From Apilactobacillus zhangqiuensis (lineage in GTDB: Bacteria; Bacillota; Bacilli; Lactobacillales; Lactobacillaceae), in the NCBI RefSeq assembly GCF_019656215.1, contig NZ_BPLK01000002.1, positions 206,738 through 270,737 of the forward strand: 64,000 nucleotides of DNA, read 5' to 3'. Shown here piece after piece: positions 40,922 to 49,873 of this stretch; within the stretch, counting starts at the first letter, position 1; each line of letters opens with the position of its first letter. The notes under the pieces were generated by a model. The model worked only from the letters and a program-made list of their open reading frames with translations, did not search any database and was not told the origin of the DNA. The position numbers and the translations under genes were made by a program.

Positions 40922-41677
40922 ATGACTTCTATTTTAAAAACAGAAAACGTTCATTTGTACTACGGTGAAAAGGAAGCCCTACATGGCTTTGACATCGAGT
41001 TTGAAAAAAATGAAATCACGGCTTTAATCGGACCATCTGGTTGTGGGAAATCCACATTTCTAAGATGTTTAAACCGTATGAATGACTTAAGAAACAACAC
41101 AACTATCACTGGTAGTTTTAAGATTAACGATCAAGACATCTATGCACCAACTACCGACATGACCGAATTAAGAAAAGAAATCGGAATGGTGTTCCAACAA
41201 CCAAACCCATTTCCTTTCTCAGTCTACGACAACGTTGCATATGGTCTAAGGATTGCCGGTGTTAAGGATAAAAAAGTGCTAGATGAAGTAGTTGAAAAGA
41301 GCTTAAAGCAAGCTGCCGTTTGGGAAGAAGTAAAGGATGACTTAAACAAGAATGCGTTGTCATTCTCAGGTGGTCAACAACAAAGAATTTGTATCGCTAG
41401 GGTATTGGCGGTAAAGCCTAAGATTATTTTGATGGACGAACCCACAAGTGCGCTAGACCCAATCTCAAGTGCCAAGATTGAGGATACTCTGTTAGAATTA
41501 AAGAAAGATTTTACGATCATTATTGTTACTCACAACATGCAACAAGCTTCAAGAATTGCTGACAAAACTGCATTCATGCTAAACGGGGATTTAATTGAAT
41601 ACAACAAGACTTCCAAGATGTTCTTAAATCCTGACAAGCAACAAACTAGTGACTACTTAAATGGAGAATTTGGATAG
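40922..41677 (+). CDS. pstB: Phosphate ABC transporter ATPase PstB, copy 2
   Basis: Second PstB, 251 residues from ATG 40922 ([20 protein letters not shown]), with TAGGTGA upstream. Walker [21 protein letters not shown]-loop QQPNPFPFS, signature FSGGQQQR, Walker [14 protein letters not shown]. Two PstB copies are common in lactobacilli and streptococci; they may form a heterodimer. Confidence 0.95.
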   Translation: MTSILKTENVHLYYGEKEALHGFDIEFEKNEITALIGPSGCGKSTFLRCLNRMNDLRNNTTITGSFKINDQDIYAPTTDMTELRKEIGMVFQQPNPFPFSVYDNVAYGLRIAGVKDKKVLDEVVEKSLKQAAVWEEVKDDLNKNALSFSGGQQQRICIARVLAVKPKIILMDEPTSALDPISSAKIEDTLLELKKDFTIIIVTHNMQQASRIADKTAFMLNGDLIEYNKTSKMFLNPDKQQTSDYLNGEFG

Positions 41678-41688
41678 GAGAGCTGATT

Positions 41689-42396
41689 ATGAGTCAAACA
41701 TTTAACGATAAACTAAAATTATTACAACAAACCTACATGAAGATGGGGATTAATGTTTCTGATCAAATTTATCAATCAATCAAAGCTTTCACAGAAAACA
41801 ATCAAAAGTTAGCAAACGAGATCGTTAATCGTGATAGCAAGGTTAATGACGAAGAAGTTGATCTAGAAAAAGAAGCATTAAACTTAATTGCGTTAAGACA
41901 ACCAGTTGCTTCTAACTTCCGTTCAATCATTACATTATTGAAAGCTAGTTCTGATTTGGAAAGAATTGGTGATCACGCATCATCAATTGCCAGAGAAACT
42001 CTTCGTATTAACACAGAAAGTCGTATTCCAGAAGTTAACGAAGCAATTAACCAAATGGCTTTAAAAATTAGGGGAATGCTAGAATCATCATTAGATGCCT
42101 ACGTTCATTCCGATCAAGAAGCAGCAAAGCTGGTTGCACAAGAAGATATCCTAATTGATAAGAAGTTTGTTCTAGCTAAAAATCTAATCGTTTCTGAAAT
42201 GGAAAAGAATAGTGATAAAATTGAACTTGCAACTATCTATCTAATGGTAGTTCGTTACTTAGAAAGAATTGGGGATCATATTGTTAACTTATCAGAATGG
42301 ATTGTATATAATTCAACTGGTAAGATTGTCGAATTGAACCCTGGTAAGATTGAACCGGAATTGATTGCAAAAGAACTAAAAAACAGTCCAAAATAG
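41689..42396 (+). CDS. phoU: Phosphate transport regulator PhoU
   Basis: Cytoplasmic helical-bundle protein that links Pst activity to Pho signalling, usually by contacting PstB and the PhoR kinase. 235 residues with two PhoU repeats; the metal-site motifs ExxxDxxxD-like are seen in SSDLERIGDHASSIA (first repeat) and VRYLERIGDHIVNLSEW (second). AGGAGAG precedes the ATG. Confidence 0.94.
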   Translation: MSQTFNDKLKLLQQTYMKMGINVSDQIYQSIKAFTENNQKLANEIVNRDSKVNDEEVDLEKEALNLIALRQPVASNFRSIITLLKASSDLERIGDHASSIARETLRINTESRIPEVNEAINQMALKIRGMLESSLDAYVHSDQEAAKLVAQEDILIDKKFVLAKNLIVSEMEKNSDKIELATIYLMVVRYLERIGDHIVNLSEWIVYNSTGKIVELNPGKIEPELIAKELKNSPK

Positions 42397-42411
42397 GGAG
42401 GTTTAGATGGG

Positions 42412-43119
42412 ATGAAAAGTCTGTTGTTAGTAACAAAACAATTAAGATTAGCCGCTGATGTGAGTCAATTGGCGTTGCAAGACGAATATTTTGTTAATAG
42501 CGTCAGTGATGACGAAGATATCGAAATTATGGCTAAAAAGAACAACGTCTTTGCCGTCATTATCGATTTATCAATATTTGAAGACTTTAGTCACGTTAAA
42601 AGGCTGATTGAACAAGTTGCTAAGACATTCTCAGGCCCTATTATTACTTTTGATGACCAATACGATGATTTAAAAGAAAGAGATTGTTTTGAATTAGGTG
42701 TTAACGATTACTTCAGTGATTTCGTTGGTGCCCAAAGAATCATGTTAAGAACATTAAAACATGTCAAAATATACGATGAGATGGTAGAGAATACTGATAA
42801 GACTAAACGCAAAGAGCATTTTAAGGACTTTGAGATTAGTTTGAAGCATTTTCAGGTAAAGTATAAGGGTGAGGTTTTAAATTTCACACCGAAGGAATTT
42901 AACATCTTCTATTACCTAATCAGACATCATGACCAGGTATTGAGTCGTGAGCAAATTTTTAATGGTGTCTGGCGTGAAGATCGAGACGATGGTGATGCAT
43001 TTATATCATCTCGTATCGTTGATATGCACGTTAGTCACGTTAGGGATAAACTCAAAGACTTACCTGGAAATGACGTTGAAATTAAAACGGTTCGTGGGTT
43101 CGGATACGTATTACAATAA
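42412..43119 (+). CDS. PhoB/OmpR-type response regulator with degenerate receiver
   Basis: A 235-residue DNA-binding regulator. The C-terminal domain (about 135-235) is a normal OmpR/PhoB winged helix: FTPKEFNIFYYLIRHHDQVLSREQI..VDMHVSHVRDKL..IKTVRGFGYVL. The N-terminal domain has a receiver-like pattern, and an Asp occurs where the phosphoacceptor should be (VIIDLS). The acidic pair is replaced by LVTKQL, the conserved Thr position reads TFDDQ, and the Lys position reads YFSDF. No histidine kinase is adjacent. Position behind phoU suggests control of the Pho boxes at 36307 and 37332; that is inference. Confidence 0.88.
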   Translation: MKSLLLVTKQLRLAADVSQLALQDEYFVNSVSDDEDIEIMAKKNNVFAVIIDLSIFEDFSHVKRLIEQVAKTFSGPIITFDDQYDDLKERDCFELGVNDYFSDFVGAQRIMLRTLKHVKIYDEMVENTDKTKRKEHFKDFEISLKHFQVKYKGEVLNFTPKEFNIFYYLIRHHDQVLSREQIFNGVWREDRDDGDAFISSRIVDMHVSHVRDKLKDLPGNDVEIKTVRGFGYVLQ

Positions 43120-43156
43120 AAAATCCCGCTTGGAATTTCCAAGCGGGATTTTTGTT
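43119..43156. terminator. Bidirectional terminator behind the phosphate locus
   Basis: AAAATCCCGCTTGG, AATTT loop, CCAAGCGGGATTTTT. Confidence 0.92.
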
Positions 43157-43165
43157 TAGAATTTA

Positions 43166-44050
43166 TTAGTTTAAGAATGCAGTAACTGCAGCTGCTAAAA
43201 TAATGATAATTAAACCGATTATTGTAACAACCATTTCTTTTTTAGTTTTGTTTTGATGTAGGAAGTAGATACTAGTTAAAGTAGCTAATACAACTGATGT
43301 TTGTGATAACACGAAACCAGTAGCTAAACCATTCATTTTAGGTTCTGCAGAGATTAGGTAAGTTAGAGCTGCAAATCCGAAGAAGAAACCTGAAATGATT
43401 TGTAGATAAGAAGACTTAGTAGCAAATACATTGTTGCTCTTAACGTGGAACAAGCAGTATACAACGGCAATTAAGAACATTCCAAGAGCTTGAGGGAAGA
43501 ACGCATGCATACCATCTAAGTGACTTGATGCTTGTGGTGCAGCTGAGTAACCCCAGTAACCAATAACACCGATAACTAAAAGACCAATTGCTTTCTTTAA
43601 GTCAGCAGAACTTTTAGTATCTTTGTTTTCTTGCCAAGCAGTCATAGTAGCACCGATGATGATTACGATTAAAGCAATAAAACCAATAATACGGTGTGAT
43701 TCTGAGTGCCAGTTACCTAATGCAAATACACCCCATAATGCGGTTACAATTAATTGTAACGCAGTGGTGATAGGCATTACTCTTGATGATCCAACTAATT
43801 CAAAGGCTTTAAATGACATGATTTGTCCGAAAGCCCAACCAGCACCTGAAAGTAATGCAAGTGCAAAATCCATACCAGTCGGAATTGAATTACCTGAGAT
43901 TAAAAGAAAAATAGCAGAGAAAATAAGTGTTCCTAGAGTGGAACCATAAATTTGGTTAGTAGGTTTGCCTCCAAATAATGAAGCGATAGTAGGGTATAGA
44001 CCCCAACCTAGAACTGGACCTAGTCCAATTAATAAAGCAACAGCGTTCAA
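43166..44050 (-). CDS. GRP family sugar transporter (GlcU/RbsU-like)
   Basis: Ten-helix DMT-superfamily permease of 294 residues, starting GLGPVLGWGLYPTIASLFGGKPTNQIYGSTLG, typical of glucose/ribose porters (GlcU, RbsU). It would import sugar without the PTS, fitting a ptsH without ptsI at 57760. TTG start (44048-44050) behind AGGAGGA. The sugar cannot be assigned from sequence. Confidence 0.85.
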   Translation of the reverse strand: MNAVALLIGLGPVLGWGLYPTIASLFGGKPTNQIYGSTLGTLIFSAIFLLISGNSIPTGMDFALALLSGAGWAFGQIMSFKAFELVGSSRVMPITTALQLIVTALWGVFALGNWHSESHRIIGFIALIVIIIGATMTAWQENKDTKSSADLKKAIGLLVIGVIGYWGYSAAPQASSHLDGMHAFFPQALGMFLIAVVYCLFHVKSNNVFATKSSYLQIISGFFFGFAALTYLISAEPKMNGLATGFVLSQTSVVLATLTSIYFLHQNKTKKEMVVTIIGLIIIILAAAVTAFLN

Positions 44051-44223
44051 AGCGTGTCCTCCTTATCCTTATATATTATTTCTATAATTAACAATTTACC
44101 ACAAGTGTTGGTATCATAGTTAGAAATCAAACGTATTTCATTTAAACTTAAATAAATCTTAAGTTTTAAAACGCCTAAAGTAATATAACATATTTATTAG
44201 GGACTATGTTTTAAAAAACGTAA

Positions 44224-44288
44224 TGAAATCGTTTTCATTTTCCAAGAATTATGTTATATTATTTTTACGGAAAAGTAAAGCGCTTACA
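44224..44288 (+). promoter_or_regulatory. gntP promoter with two cre sites
   Basis: TGAAATCGTTTTCA (44224-44237) matches the cre consensus at every position and overlaps the -35 (TTTTCA 44232-44237); the -10 is TATATT (44255-44260) with a 17-bp spacer. A second cre-like palindrome, GTAAAGCGCTTACA (44275-44288), lies just after the expected start. CcpA bound to both would block the promoter when preferred sugar is present. Confidence 0.8.
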
Positions 44289-44336
44289 TTTATGGAACAT
44301 AAAAAATTTTTTTAATAAAAGAAGGGGTATTAAAAT

Positions 44337-45692
44337 ATGCCATTTGTCGTATTAGTGTTAGGAATATTATTGCTTTTGTTCCTAATCATTAAATGTAAAT
44401 TAAATACATTTATTTCATTGATTGTTACATCTGTTGTTGTTGCTTTAGGTTTAGGAATGAACCCAGCACACATCGCTATTTCCATTAGAAACGGTATCGG
44501 AAGTTCTTTGGGGGAACTAGTTATCGTCTTTGGATTTGGTGCAATGATTGGTCGTTTAGTTTCTGATGCCGGTGGTTCTTACAGAATTGCCAGAACACTA
44601 ATCGATCTATTCGGAAAAAAGAGACTTCAATTCGCAATTGTTGTTGCTTCATTTATTATCGGGATGTCATTATTCTTCGAAGTTGGATTGGTTCTATTAA
44701 CTCCAATCGTATTCGCCGTAGCGCTTGAAGCTGAAGTTCCATTCGTTTACCTAGGTATTCCAATGGCAGCTGCATTATCAGCTACTCAAGGATTCCTACC
44801 ACCACAACCTGCACCAACTGCAGTTGCTACCGCATTGGGTGCCAACATTGGTCAAACACTTCTATTAGGTATCATCGTTGCGATTCCTTGTGTGATTGTA
44901 GCCGGTCCTTTATACACAAAGATTGCTAAGAAGATTGCTCCAGAAACTTTTGTTGTTAAGAAATCTCTACCAGCCTTTGGTGAAATGAAGAAGTATGATT
45001 TAAAAGACACTCCAAGCTTTGGAATTGCCGCATTTACTTCATTACTACCAGTTATCTTAATGGCAATCTCAACTGTTTACGATATGGTATTTAACGGTGG
45101 TAAAGCCGTTAAAGATCCACATGGTATTGGTGCTGTTGTTGCTATGTTTGGTAACCCAGTTATCGCCATGATTGTTACTTTATTATTTGCTATCTGGGCA
45201 ATGGGATTCCACCGCGGTAAGAAGATGGATGACATCACAAACACTGTTACTGAAGCTATTAAGTCAATCGCAATGCTTCTAATGGTTATTGGTGGTGGAT
45301 CAGCATTCAAGCAAGTATTAATTGATGGTGGTGTTGGTAAAGCCGTTCAAAATGTAATGGGTCACGCTAATTTATCACCAATTATTCTAGCTTGGTTGAT
45401 TACCGTTATCCTACGTGTTTCACTTGGTTCAGCTACTGTCGCAGGTATGACTGCTTCTGGACTAGTAACTCCACTAATGCACACAATGAGCGTAAGCCCT
45501 GTATTAATGGCATTAGCAATTGGTGCTGGATCACTTGCTGCATCACACGTTAACGATGCCGGATTCTGGATGTTCAAAGAATACTTTGACTTAAATGTAA
45601 AACAAACATTGAAGATTTGGACCGTGCTAGAAACAGTCATTTCCATTACTGGATTATTGATGGTTCTACTACTAAGTCTATTCGTTCACTAA
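44337..45692 (+). CDS. gntP: Gluconate:H+ symporter, GntP family
   Basis: Membrane permease for gluconate, 451 residues with about 12-14 hydrophobic helices. Family blocks FGFGAMIGRLVSDAGGSYRIARTLIDLFG (about 61-89), QGFLPPQPAPTAVATALGANIG (about 158-179) and GAGSLAASHVNDAGFWMFKEY (about 395-415) are clear. AGAAGGGG precedes the ATG. It works with the gluconokinase at 32226. Confidence 0.95.
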   Translation: MPFVVLVLGILLLLFLIIKCKLNTFISLIVTSVVVALGLGMNPAHIAISIRNGIGSSLGELVIVFGFGAMIGRLVSDAGGSYRIARTLIDLFGKKRLQFAIVVASFIIGMSLFFEVGLVLLTPIVFAVALEAEVPFVYLGIPMAAALSATQGFLPPQPAPTAVATALGANIGQTLLLGIIVAIPCVIVAGPLYTKIAKKIAPETFVVKKSLPAFGEMKKYDLKDTPSFGIAAFTSLLPVILMAISTVYDMVFNGGKAVKDPHGIGAVVAMFGNPVIAMIVTLLFAIWAMGFHRGKKMDDITNTVTEAIKSIAMLLMVIGGGSAFKQVLIDGGVGKAVQNVMGHANLSPIILAWLITVILRVSLGSATVAGMTASGLVTPLMHTMSVSPVLMALAIGAGSLAASHVNDAGFWMFKEYFDLNVKQTLKIWTVLETVISITGLLMVLLLSLFVH

Positions 45693-45705
45693 TAATTTAG
45701 ATACG

Positions 45706-45747
45706 AAAAAAAAGCGATGAGATAATTTTATCTCATCGCTTTTTTTA
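45706..45747. terminator. Bidirectional terminator
   Basis: A-run, AAGCGATGAGATAA, TTT loop, TATCTCATCGCTT, T-run; the right side overlaps the stop codon of the convergent GtrA gene. Confidence 0.92.
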
Positions 45748-46164
45748 TGCTTCTTTATCATTGACGAATACTACTAGTTTTGACCAGAAGTAATTAAATA
45801 CAATTACGACGATCTGACCAAATATTTTTAGTAGGTCAAAGTTGTTTTGACTGATGATGTTAACACCAATTATTAAGATGATTTCTTCTAAAATTAATGA
45901 AGCCACACGGCCAAGGAAGAATGAAATCATTTCTGAGATGTATTCTTTAGCGGTACTTGCTTTAGATTCAAATACCCATTTTCGATTGGTAAAGTAGGCG
46001 AATAATACACTCGCTACCCAAGCGATAAATGTATTCCAAAATACATACATGTTCGGTACTAGGTGATAAAGCACTAATGCGACAGCAATGTCGATAACAG
46101 TGGTTAATACACCCCAAAACAAGTAGGCAATTACCTGTTTGTATTTATTCCACAAATTTTTCAT
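45745..46164 (-). CDS. GtrA family membrane protein
   Basis: A 139-residue protein with four hydrophobic helices (YLFWGVLTTVIDIAVALVLY...). GtrA proteins are proposed to flip undecaprenyl-phosphate-linked sugar to the outer face for glycosylation of teichoic acid or polysaccharide. Its ATG overlaps the stop of the upstream glycosyltransferase by one base (TAATG arrangement on the minus strand), so the two act as a pair. Confidence 0.88.
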   Translation of the reverse strand: MKNLWNKYKQVIAYLFWGVLTTVIDIAVALVLYHLVPNMYVFWNTFIAWVASVLFAYFTNRKWVFESKASTAKEYISEMISFFLGRVASLILEEIILIIGVNIISQNNFDLLKIFGQIVVIVFNYFWSKLVVFVNDKEA

Positions 46165-47099
46165 TATTTCTTCTCTTTCACAATGTATTTAGGACGGTGC
46201 TTTGTTTCTAGATAAATCTTTCCAATGTAGTTACCAACGATTCCTAGACAGAATAGTTGAACACCGTTAATTAATAGAATGATTGATACTAATGATGGCC
46301 ATCCTGATACTGAACCACCGAATAAGATTGCTCTTAAAATAACAAAGATAAGTCCAATTAGTGATAAGAAGAATGAAACACCACCAACCCAGGTTGCCAC
46401 TTTAAGTGGTACATCTGAGAAATCAACGATTCCTTCTAGTGAATATTCAAGTAGTTGGTATAGTGACCAGTGAGATTCACCAGCAGCTCTTTCAACACCA
46501 TCATATTCAATGTACTTAGTTTTAAATCCGACCCAACTAAAGATACCCTTAGTGAAACGGTTGTATTCAGTTAATTTTAAAACATTATCAACGTATTGAC
46601 GAGTCATTAGACGGTAATCTCTAACGTTTTGTTTGATTTCAACGTCAGACATTTTATTAATCACCTTGTAAAAGCTTGAAGATAGGAAAGCTCTTACGAA
46701 GTTTTGTTTTCTACTCTTTTGCACACAGCCAACGACGTCGTAATCGTCTTCTTTTATGTACTTAATCATTTGAGGAAGCAATGCAGGTGGATCTTGTAAA
46801 TCCACGTCCATAACTGCGACATAGTCACCACCAACGTTGTCTAGTCCAGCTGACATTGCAGATTCCTTACCAAAGTTACGTGAGAATGATACGAAATGAA
46901 CGTTTTCATCGTTTTCACGCAATTTCTTAATTTCTTCCAAAGTATTGTCTGAGGAACCATCATTGATAAACCAGTATTCATGATTGTAGTTAAGGTTGTT
47001 AGCGTGCATTTCGCTAAAGACTCTTTCTACTTCATCATAAAAGATTTTAATGGAAGGTTCTTCATTATAACAGGGTACAATTAAACCAATAGTTTCCAT
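46164..47099 (-). CDS. GT2 family glycosyltransferase (GtrB/DPM1-like)
   Basis: Predicted to transfer a sugar from a nucleotide donor to undecaprenyl phosphate. ATG 47099 (METIGLIVPCYNEEPSIK) lies 8 bases behind AAGGAGG; the longer frame to 47117 overlaps that site. 311 residues: N-terminal GT-A domain with NDGSSDNT and the metal-binding AVMDVDLQDPPALLP (about 92-106), then two C-terminal membrane helices (about 230-300). Typical bactoprenol glucosyltransferase layout, paired with GtrA. Confidence 0.92.
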   Translation of the reverse strand: METIGLIVPCYNEEPSIKIFYDEVERVFSEMHANNLNYNHEYWFINDGSSDNTLEEIKKLRENDENVHFVSFSRNFGKESAMSAGLDNVGGDYVAVMDVDLQDPPALLPQMIKYIKEDDYDVVGCVQKSRKQNFVRAFLSSSFYKVINKMSDVEIKQNVRDYRLMTRQYVDNVLKLTEYNRFTKGIFSWVGFKTKYIEYDGVERAAGESHWSLYQLLEYSLEGIVDFSDVPLKVATWVGGVSFFLSLIGLIFVILRAILFGGSVSGWPSLVSIILLINGVQLFCLGIVGNYIGKIYLETKHRPKYIVKEKK

Positions 47100-47227
47100 A
47101 ATTGTAACCTCCTTCATTAATCCATAATTATTTATATTTTATCATAATACTTCAAAAAGGTTTTCATAGATAGCACTAAATTTTTCTTAAGATATATTTC
47201 TAATCGGCAATGATGCAATTATTTTGT

Positions 47228-47233
47228 TATAAT
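47228..47233 (+). promoter_or_regulatory. Extended -10 upstream of the UDP-GlcNAc 2-epimerase
   Basis: TGTTATAAT, with TATAAT at 47228-47233 and TGn before it. The -35 region (CGGCAA) is poor. Confidence 0.45.
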
Positions 47234-47266
47234 TAGGTAAATATAATTTTTTGTGGAGGCATAATC

Positions 47267-48415
47267 TTGAAAAAACCGATTAAAGTGATGACCATCTTTG
47301 GAACTCGTCCAGAAGCTATTAAGATGGCTCCAATCATTCTAGAAATGAAAAATAATTTAGATGAGTTTCAACCCATCACCGTTTTGACTGGCCAACATAA
47401 AGAAATGCTAGATCAAGTTATGGATATTTTCCATATTGAAGCTGATTACAACTTACACGTAATGAAGGCTCAACAAACATTAAGTTCAATTACAACCACT
47501 GTCATTAACAAGCTAGACAGTATTATTAACGAAGCTAAGCCAGATATTATTTTAGTTCACGGTGATACAACCACTACGTTTGCAGCGGCAGTGAGTGCTT
47601 TTTATCACCAAATTCCACTTGGTCACGTCGAAGCGGGACTAAGAACATGGGACAAGTATTCTCCATACCCAGAAGAAATGAATCGTCAAATGACCGATAT
47701 TTTATCTGATGTGTACTTTGCACCCACAGAATTAAGTAAAGAAAATTTATTAAAACAAAACCTAAACCACGATCGTATCTATATTACAGGGAACACCGCA
47801 ATCGATGCTTTAAAACAAACGGTTGATAGAAACTACCACCACAGCGTGTTAGATGATATCGATAAGACTCACAAGATTATTCTATTGACCATGCACCGAC
47901 GTGAAAACCAAGGTGAACCAATGCGTCGTACTTTTGAAACTATCAAAAAAGAAGTACTGAACAGAAAAGACATTGAAGTTGTATATCCTGTTCACTTAAG
48001 TCCAGCGGTTCAATCCGTTGCCCATAGTGTATTCGATGGGGTAAGCCGTGTGCATTTAATTGAACCATTGGATGTTGTGGACTTCCATAATATGGCGGCA
48101 CGCAGTCATTTCATCATGACTGACTCCGGTGGGGTCCAAGAAGAAGCACCTTCATTAGGTAAACCAGTATTGGTTCTAAGAGAAGCGACTGAGCGTCCAG
48201 AAGGGGTAGATGCTGGAACATTAAAACTAGTGGGAACAGACCCTGAAAAGATTAGTGCAAGCATCGACCAACTATTGGATGATGAAGAAGAATACAACAA
48301 AATGGCCACTGCCAAGAATCCATATGGAGATGGAACTGCTTCTAAGCAAATCCTAGCAGCGATTAAGGAAGCATTTGCTACCAATAAGCTAAGTGGTGAT
48401 CGTAATGAAGATTAA
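47267..48415 (+). CDS. mnaA: UDP-N-acetylglucosamine 2-epimerase (non-hydrolysing)
   Basis: Interconverts UDP-GlcNAc and UDP-ManNAc, the precursor of the wall teichoic acid linkage unit. TTG start at 47267 behind GGAGG; 382 residues. Hallmarks: VMTIFGTRPEAIKMAPII, VHGDTTTTFAAAVSAFY, GHVEAGLRTWDKYSPYPEEMNRQ (with substrate-binding Glu/Arg) and TDSGGVQEEAPSLGKPVLVLREATERPEGV. Also named wecB. The downstream yihY start lies inside its 3' end. Confidence 0.95.
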   Translation: MKKPIKVMTIFGTRPEAIKMAPIILEMKNNLDEFQPITVLTGQHKEMLDQVMDIFHIEADYNLHVMKAQQTLSSITTTVINKLDSIINEAKPDIILVHGDTTTTFAAAVSAFYHQIPLGHVEAGLRTWDKYSPYPEEMNRQMTDILSDVYFAPTELSKENLLKQNLNHDRIYITGNTAIDALKQTVDRNYHHSVLDDIDKTHKIILLTMHRRENQGEPMRRTFETIKKEVLNRKDIEVVYPVHLSPAVQSVAHSVFDGVSRVHLIEPLDVVDFHNMAARSHFIMTDSGGVQEEAPSLGKPVLVLREATERPEGVDAGTLKLVGTDPEKISASIDQLLDDEEEYNKMATAKNPYGDGTASKQILAAIKEAFATNKLSGDRNED

Positions 48416-49292
48416 GGATAACGCTATAAAATGGAAACGATTTTTCTTAGTCGTAAAGAAGCATTACAAGGAATCAAACGTATCTGATTCAGCAGTAGTA
48501 ATTGCATTCTATTCATTGTTATCACTATTTCCAGCGACAATCATTGTTGGAAACCTACTAGAATTATTACACGTTAATCAATACGAAATTCTAGACTATC
48601 TAGAACCACTACTACCATCAACGGTATTTAAGACGGTTAGTCCAATCGTTATTTCGGCACTAAAGGGCGCTAATGCGGATAAATTATCTATTGGGTTAAT
48701 TGTTGCCATCTGGTCAGCCAGTCGAGCATTAGCAGCGTTTCAACGTGCGGTTAATTCATCGTATGGAATAAAAAATGAAAGTAATCTAATGAATCGAATC
48801 GTTTCGTTTATCTGGATGCTATTGTTGGTAATCTCATTGGCAATTTTCCTATTATTCTTCGGATTTGGAAAGGTCATCATCAGCTACTCAGCTTACCTAA
48901 TGGGATTATCGAAGATGAACGTAGGACTATTTATTCTATTAAGATATCCACTAACCATTATCGGTGTCTTTTTATTGGTATTGCTGATGTATTACTTCGT
49001 ACCAAACGTAAACACCAAGTGGCGTTATGTTTGGATGGGATCATTGATTGTTACAATTGGCATGATAATTCTATCCAAAGGATTCTCAATTTATCTGCAC
49101 TACTTTGCACGTAGTGTCGATGCTTACAAGGCATTAGGCACCTTTGTTATTTTAATGCTTTGGTTATACATCATTGGGATGATATTGATTCTAGGGGCCG
49201 TTATCAATGCTTCTGTTCAAGATGTTAAGAACGTCGAAATTAGGAGTAGAAAGCCCAGCATCAAATCATTTATACCAAACAAGAATAGATAA
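48405..49292 (+). CDS. YihY/virulence factor BrkB family membrane protein
   Basis: A 295-residue membrane protein with about six helices, starting near FYSLLSLFPATIIVGNLLELL. The family was once called RNase BN but that activity is assigned to another protein; its role is unclear. ATG 48405 follows AAGTGGTGAT and overlaps the epimerase stop by 11 bp. The basic tail ends the protein at about residue 295. Confidence 0.88.
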   Translation: MKIKDNAIKWKRFFLVVKKHYKESNVSDSAVVIAFYSLLSLFPATIIVGNLLELLHVNQYEILDYLEPLLPSTVFKTVSPIVISALKGANADKLSIGLIVAIWSASRALAAFQRAVNSSYGIKNESNLMNRIVSFIWMLLLVISLAIFLLFFGFGKVIISYSAYLMGLSKMNVGLFILLRYPLTIIGVFLLVLLMYYFVPNVNTKWRYVWMGSLIVTIGMIILSKGFSIYLHYFARSVDAYKALGTFVILMLWLYIIGMILILGAVINASVQDVKNVEIRSRKPSIKSFIPNKNR

Positions 49293-49306
49293 GATTGTAA
49301 AACAAA

Positions 49307-49337
49307 AAAATCGTTGATAAACATCAACGATTTTCTT
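49307..49337. terminator. Bidirectional terminator
   Basis: AAAATCGTTGAT, AAAC loop, ATCAACGATTTT, then CTTTTT. Confidence 0.85.
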
Positions 49338-49338
49338 T

Positions 49339-49794
49339 TTAACCATTTATTTTTTTGTAAGTATCAACTAAACTTGAAGCGAATTGATCAAGCTTTTCAA
49401 TGTCGTCTTCATCCGGTTCCAAGTTGATTTTAACACCTTCAAAACCTTGAGTGGCGTTAGTCTTCTTGAATTGGTTGATGAAGTCATCAACTGAAGTGTT
49501 GAAGAATTCTTCGTAGAAGATATCACCAGAACCGGCAACACCGAAGACCTTGTCTGAAAGATCTAAGTCACCTAAGTCATCGAAAAAGTCCAATCCTTCT
49601 TCTGGAAGGTGACCTTCGTTGTAGGTGTATGCACAAACGACACAGATATCTGCATCTTCAAAATCTTGTGCATCTGTTTGTGAGATTTCGGTTTGAGTTA
49701 CATCAACGCCTAAATCTTCTAGACCTTCAGTAATGATATCAGCGACGTCTTCGTTGTTACCTGTGATGGTTGCAAAAACTACATGTGCTTTCAA
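49339..49794 (-). CDS. Flavodoxin
   Basis: Small FMN-binding electron carrier of 151 residues. The phosphate loop is FATITGNNEDVAD (about residues 7-19), a variant of T/S-x-T-G-N-T, and the isoalloxazine-binding segments YTYNEGHLPEEGLDFFDDL and FGVAGSGDIFYEEF follow. Very acidic protein. The redox partner is not apparent from the neighbours. Confidence 0.92.
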   Translation of the reverse strand: MKAHVVFATITGNNEDVADIITEGLEDLGVDVTQTEISQTDAQDFEDADICVVCAYTYNEGHLPEEGLDFFDDLGDLDLSDKVFGVAGSGDIFYEEFFNTSVDDFINQFKKTNATQGFEGVKINLEPDEDDIEKLDQFASSLVDTYKKING

Positions 49795-49873
49795 AGTAAT
49801 ATACGTCCTTTCGCAATCTGATAACTAATTATACCAAATGTAAAATGGGATGTTAAATAAAGGAGTGAGAGTA

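Noticed and set aside
43623..43949. A 108-codon plus-strand open frame within the GRP sugar transporter.
   Set aside because: Antisense to conserved membrane helices; no ribosome binding site and no family resemblance.
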